From: Glandiceps talaboti
Lineage: Eukaryota; Hemichordata; Enteropneusta; Spengelidae
Assembly (NCBI RefSeq): GCF_964340395.1
Contig: NC_135564.1
Coordinates: 18,244,431-18,266,930 of the forward strand
Length of the DNA stretch: 22,500 nt
Reading direction: 5' to 3'
Shown here: in pieces, positions 20,524-22,500 of the stretch
How positions within the stretch are numbered: the first letter of the stretch is position 1
Layout of the letters: the number at the start of each line of letters is the position of its first letter
Translations under genes and position numbers: made by a program
Notes under the pieces: generated by a model
The model's input: only the letters and a program-made list of their open reading frames with translations
Told to the model about the DNA's origin: nothing
Database searches by the model: none

Positions 20524-21380
20524 CTTGAGAGGGTGTGACATCATTATCTCCACAAACGGCTGTCTAGATTCAAACGATAAGTACATACGACCATTTGGTT
20601 AATGACAAAATAGATACACGCTAATCAACATAATTGACATATACTGTGATATTTCAATATGTTGAGAAACGAGAGATGCATACACGTACGTAACGTAGTG
20701 AATACTTCTGTTTGCCCAGTTTGTGAATACCGTTATACATGTATACTGGTACCTCCAACTGATACAAGGCGAAACGCAAAAAAAAAACAAAAAACGATTT
20801 AATTTTTTGTGAAAATATTTCGTTGCACGTTGAATCAATACATTTTTTGTAGAATAAAATGAAAGTTGAAACTGTTCACGTGTCCCTGTGAGTGAATGAG
20901 ATATTACGTTAAAATCCGATCTATAGCAGGCCTTCAAAAAAGTATTTGATAATCAGTGTTTTGCGCCATAGTACTTATTGGCCATTATAGTAGGAACATA
21001 GTTGAAAGACGGCAAAGCAGTGATGTATAAAGGAGAAGGGAAAATCACTTATCATGTACGATGAATTGTCGTGATATTGTGTGGAATGAACTTTCATACG
21101 AAGTATCACCGTGAAATGATTATTTCCGGCCAACCGCACGTTTTACTCAGGCTTTGAATACATGAATATAAAACAAAACACTTAGAATTCCCCAATTCAT
21201 AATGACATAAGGGGGTCCGAATTTTACGCAGAGAATCTGTCCTCAATCTGTAATGTATTTTTCCCCAATAAAATATCCTTGTAAAACATATTTTCTTGCT
21301 TGGTAAATTGCTTCTTATATTTGAACACAGTTGGTGAAGTGTTAGTACGAACATCCCACCACAGTACCGTAGCCTGCGGC
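20524..21380. other. Non-coding stretch, nothing recognised
   Basis: Frames 20599-20937 (-) and 21106-21492 (-, extending beyond this stretch) are moderately long but show no domain, signal or periodicity that I recognise. Confidence 0.45.
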
Positions 21381-21404
21381 GGGGGACAGCTGCCCCCCCC
21401 CCCC
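21381..21404. repeat. G5-ACAGCTG-C12 palindromic homopolymer junction
   Basis: GGGGGACAGCTGCCCCC is nearly self-complementary around AGCT, and the C run continues to 12 (21393-21404). It may be a decayed transposon end or a simple slippage tract. Not enough is present to decide. Confidence 0.5.
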
Positions 21405-22500
21405 TTTGAGATTTTTGGGATGTTATTAAAATCGTTATTAACGTAACGATTCCTAGCATGCGCGATTTAAATTGATGGTTCATTAAAGTCAAAAGTGACT
21501 GTACACTGACTCCTTGCTAATACATATCATATATATATTGTACGCTGGCTTAACTTTGGATAAAAATGTGTCCAGTTAAAAATTGTAACTTTTTGCAGTG
21601 TAGCAAATTATAAATTCTTTGTGCGGGAAAGTACAAAAGAAGTGCGCACATGCACTGTGCTTTTTCCGCGAGTAACAGTAGTCTTGAAAGTCTCCTTTAT
21701 TTGAAGATAGCAAGTCGCAATAGAGTCAAACTCCAAAAAAGTCGTTCAACGTGATGTCGCCTGCTGCATGCAGTGACTCCGAAGATACGCTCGATCTCAT
21801 TTACATCTTGTTCCTTATATTAAACTATTTACTGATAAAACGGCTGATCTCTTTTTGGAATATTTAGTGGCCCTGAAAAAACTATTAAACTAGGTACACA
21901 GTTTAAGATCCACTTTTTGAAGATCCACTTTGTGTTCGACGTTGTCTTTGGTTAAAGTGTTGTTTGATATAATTATCTCATTACACTGACACTAGTTTTA
22001 TTCCGCAATTCATTTTGAAGCAACAATTTGCTATGGAAAGAATGGCCCTGAATTTGTAAACAGATATGTAGCTTCGACATCAAAATCCAAACTTCAATTT
22101 CCATTTATGATAATGGCAAGGAGAATCTATTGAGTTCACCTAGGGTTCCGTTTAAAGGATTGCCATAAAAGTTTTGGGAGTTGGGTAAAGAAAAAGATTA
22201 TTTTGTTGTGTTGTGAGAAAGCACCGTCCATTTTTTTTATTTGAAAGTTTTTTTTTTACTTTGAATGTGACATCTTTTCGGCAATTACTTTGAAAGATAC
22301 AACATTAGGTCAGAAAAAAAACCCTGTTCAACCTACCCATATATTTTTGGGGTGATGGTCAATATATCCTCATGCGAGCTTCGAACGTTTGTTTCAAAAT
22401 TAAGGATATTTCTTTATATTTTCTAAATATAGTGTATGTAACAATATACATTTAGTCTATTCCAAATTATATAATATCTTAATACAGTGGTTTACTTGGC
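21405..22500. other. Non-coding stretch, nothing recognised
   Basis: Contains a small direct repeat AAGATCCACTTT (21905 and 21922 region) and T-runs near 22231-22256. No gene is recognised to the window end. Confidence 0.45.

Noticed and set aside
21106-21492. 128-codon - strand frame
   Set aside because: It crosses the poly-C/poly-G junction, giving a glycine run, and shows no domain, signal peptide or periodicity that I recognise. A chance open frame is more likely.

Overview
This window looks like gene-poor, AT-rich nuclear DNA of an animal, most likely a marine invertebrate. I infer this from the density of tetranucleotide microsatellites (ACAG/CTGT, ATAC/CATA, ATCA), a 5'-truncated CR1/L2-like LINE tail, TTAGGCCTAA-type repeat ends and a Penelope-type hammerhead repeat. 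The species cannot be fixed from the sequence. I found no convincing host protein-coding exon, tRNA, rRNA or prokaryotic gene. All open frames of 60-217 codons are either translations of simple repeats or short unsupported frames, so the window is best read as intergenic or deep intronic.

Layout: 1-4590 is mostly unique non-coding DNA with a CTGT/CCGT microsatellite (about 1084-1235) and a small 28/29-bp tandem repeat (3115-3220). The block 4590-5670 is the richest part. A copy of a roughly 350-bp inverted-terminal-repeat element (copy C) is interrupted by a truncated LINE 3' end that still encodes the last residues of the reverse transcriptase ORF, with a matching 5-bp flanking duplication. 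It is followed by a (TA)n tract containing a near-perfect 94-bp-arm palindrome. Each arm of that palindrome carries a hammerhead ribozyme of the type known from Penelope-like retroelements: an intact core on the + strand and one with a single stem III mismatch on the - strand. A weaker palindrome follows (5528-5666).

5933-6095 holds a decayed 43-bp minisatellite, 7133-7403 and 10154-10270 hold ATAC arrays, and 8261-8337 is an isolated imperfect hairpin. From 12650 to 13274 a (GA)n + unique + (ACAG)n cassette is present twice in tandem. From 14361 to 15294 two copies (A and B) of the same inverted-terminal-repeat element lie in opposite orientation, with a partial fourth copy (D) at 15587-15705, then a 141-bp imperfect palindrome (15767-15907). 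The rest, 16161-20523, is dominated by compound microsatellites, including a long pyrimidine/purine tract (16161-16347). 20524-22500 is unique-looking non-coding sequence.

There is no gene network to describe. What the elements share is a history of retroelement and small DNA-element insertion, nesting and inversion. The main point of interest is the inverted pair of hammerhead ribozymes.
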